DNA of 32,872 nt from positions 1 through 32,872 of the forward strand of contig JAEZAV010000124.1 of the NCBI GenBank assembly GCA_023430285.1, in the 5' to 3' direction. Origin of the DNA: Methanobacteriota archaeon. GTDB taxonomy: Archaea; Methanobacteriota; Methanobacteria; Methanobacteriales; Methanobacteriaceae. Of this stretch, positions 32,871 through 32,872 are shown piece by piece. The notes under the pieces were generated by a model that searched no databases, was not told the DNA's origin, and saw only the letters and a list, made by a program, of their open reading frames with translations. The translations under genes were made by a program, and so were the position numbers. Each line of letters begins with the position of its first letter. The stretch's first letter is position 1.

Positions 32871-32872
32871 AT

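Overview
The window looks like chromosome from a mesophilic member of the Methanobacteriales, most likely Methanobacterium or a close relative. The evidence is AT-rich DNA with GGTGATC-type ribosome binding sites and TATA-box promoters, genes for coenzyme F420 (cofC), archaeal lipid (egsA), archaeal-type ProRS and NMN adenylyltransferase, an MCR component A2 ATPase, two MsvR-type methanogen regulators, and a pseudomurein-binding repeat protein. No tRNA, rRNA, CRISPR array or transposase was seen. Most of the window is ordinary methanogen chromosome.

Layout. 1-2010: the 3' end of guaB, then mobA and a thymidylate-synthase-fold protein whose nucleophile position is serine. 2214-3388: a small pseudomurein-binding repeat protein and a two-helix membrane protein of unknown function. 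3430-6794 (minus): cbiT-ubiX, an HD phosphohydrolase, moaE and nadM, tightly packed. 7055-18107: a redox and oxygen defence block. It holds msvR divergent from hcp, then atwA, a universal stress protein, an ABM-like protein, a T4 endonuclease V-like UV glycosylase, two rubredoxins, ferritin, a holin-like/phosphodiesterase membrane fusion, peroxiredoxin-sod, and a third rubredoxin on the minus strand. 18393-20025: AT-rich DNA with gene remnants around a DUF5518-type membrane protein. 20026-21837: an F390 synthetase/PaaK-like ligase with an ACT-domain protein. 21923-26385 (minus): a zinc-ribbon protein, thiD-cofC, a secreted single-cysteine protein and proS. 26688-29586 (plus): egsA, a mini winged-helix protein, a UPF0179 protein and rpiA. 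29600-32870 (minus): a YyaL/DUF255 protein, a second MsvR-like regulator and a 4-oxalocrotonate tautomerase-like protein.

How the genes fit together. The central block covers removal of superoxide (SOD), peroxide (peroxiredoxin with rubredoxins as likely electron carriers), NO or hydroxylamine (Hcp) and free iron (ferritin), repair of UV damage, and ATP-dependent recovery of methyl-CoM reductase (AtwA). The F390 synthetase-like enzyme may belong here too, because F390 is made when methanogens meet oxygen. The msvR-hcp intergenic region carries two adjacent inverted repeats (TGTTC-N10-GAACA and TTCG-N8-CGAA). The first encloses the probable hcp TATA box, which suggests direct MsvR control of hcp. 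The second MsvR-like gene has a different inverted repeat (TTTACCAA-N10-TTGGTAAA) just upstream of its TATA box.

The observations most worth a second look are the Cys-to-Ser thymidylate synthase, the msvR-hcp operator layout, the second MsvR with its own operator, and the secreted protein with a lone cysteine in a thioester-domain-like context. I do not see a wholly new multi-gene defence system.
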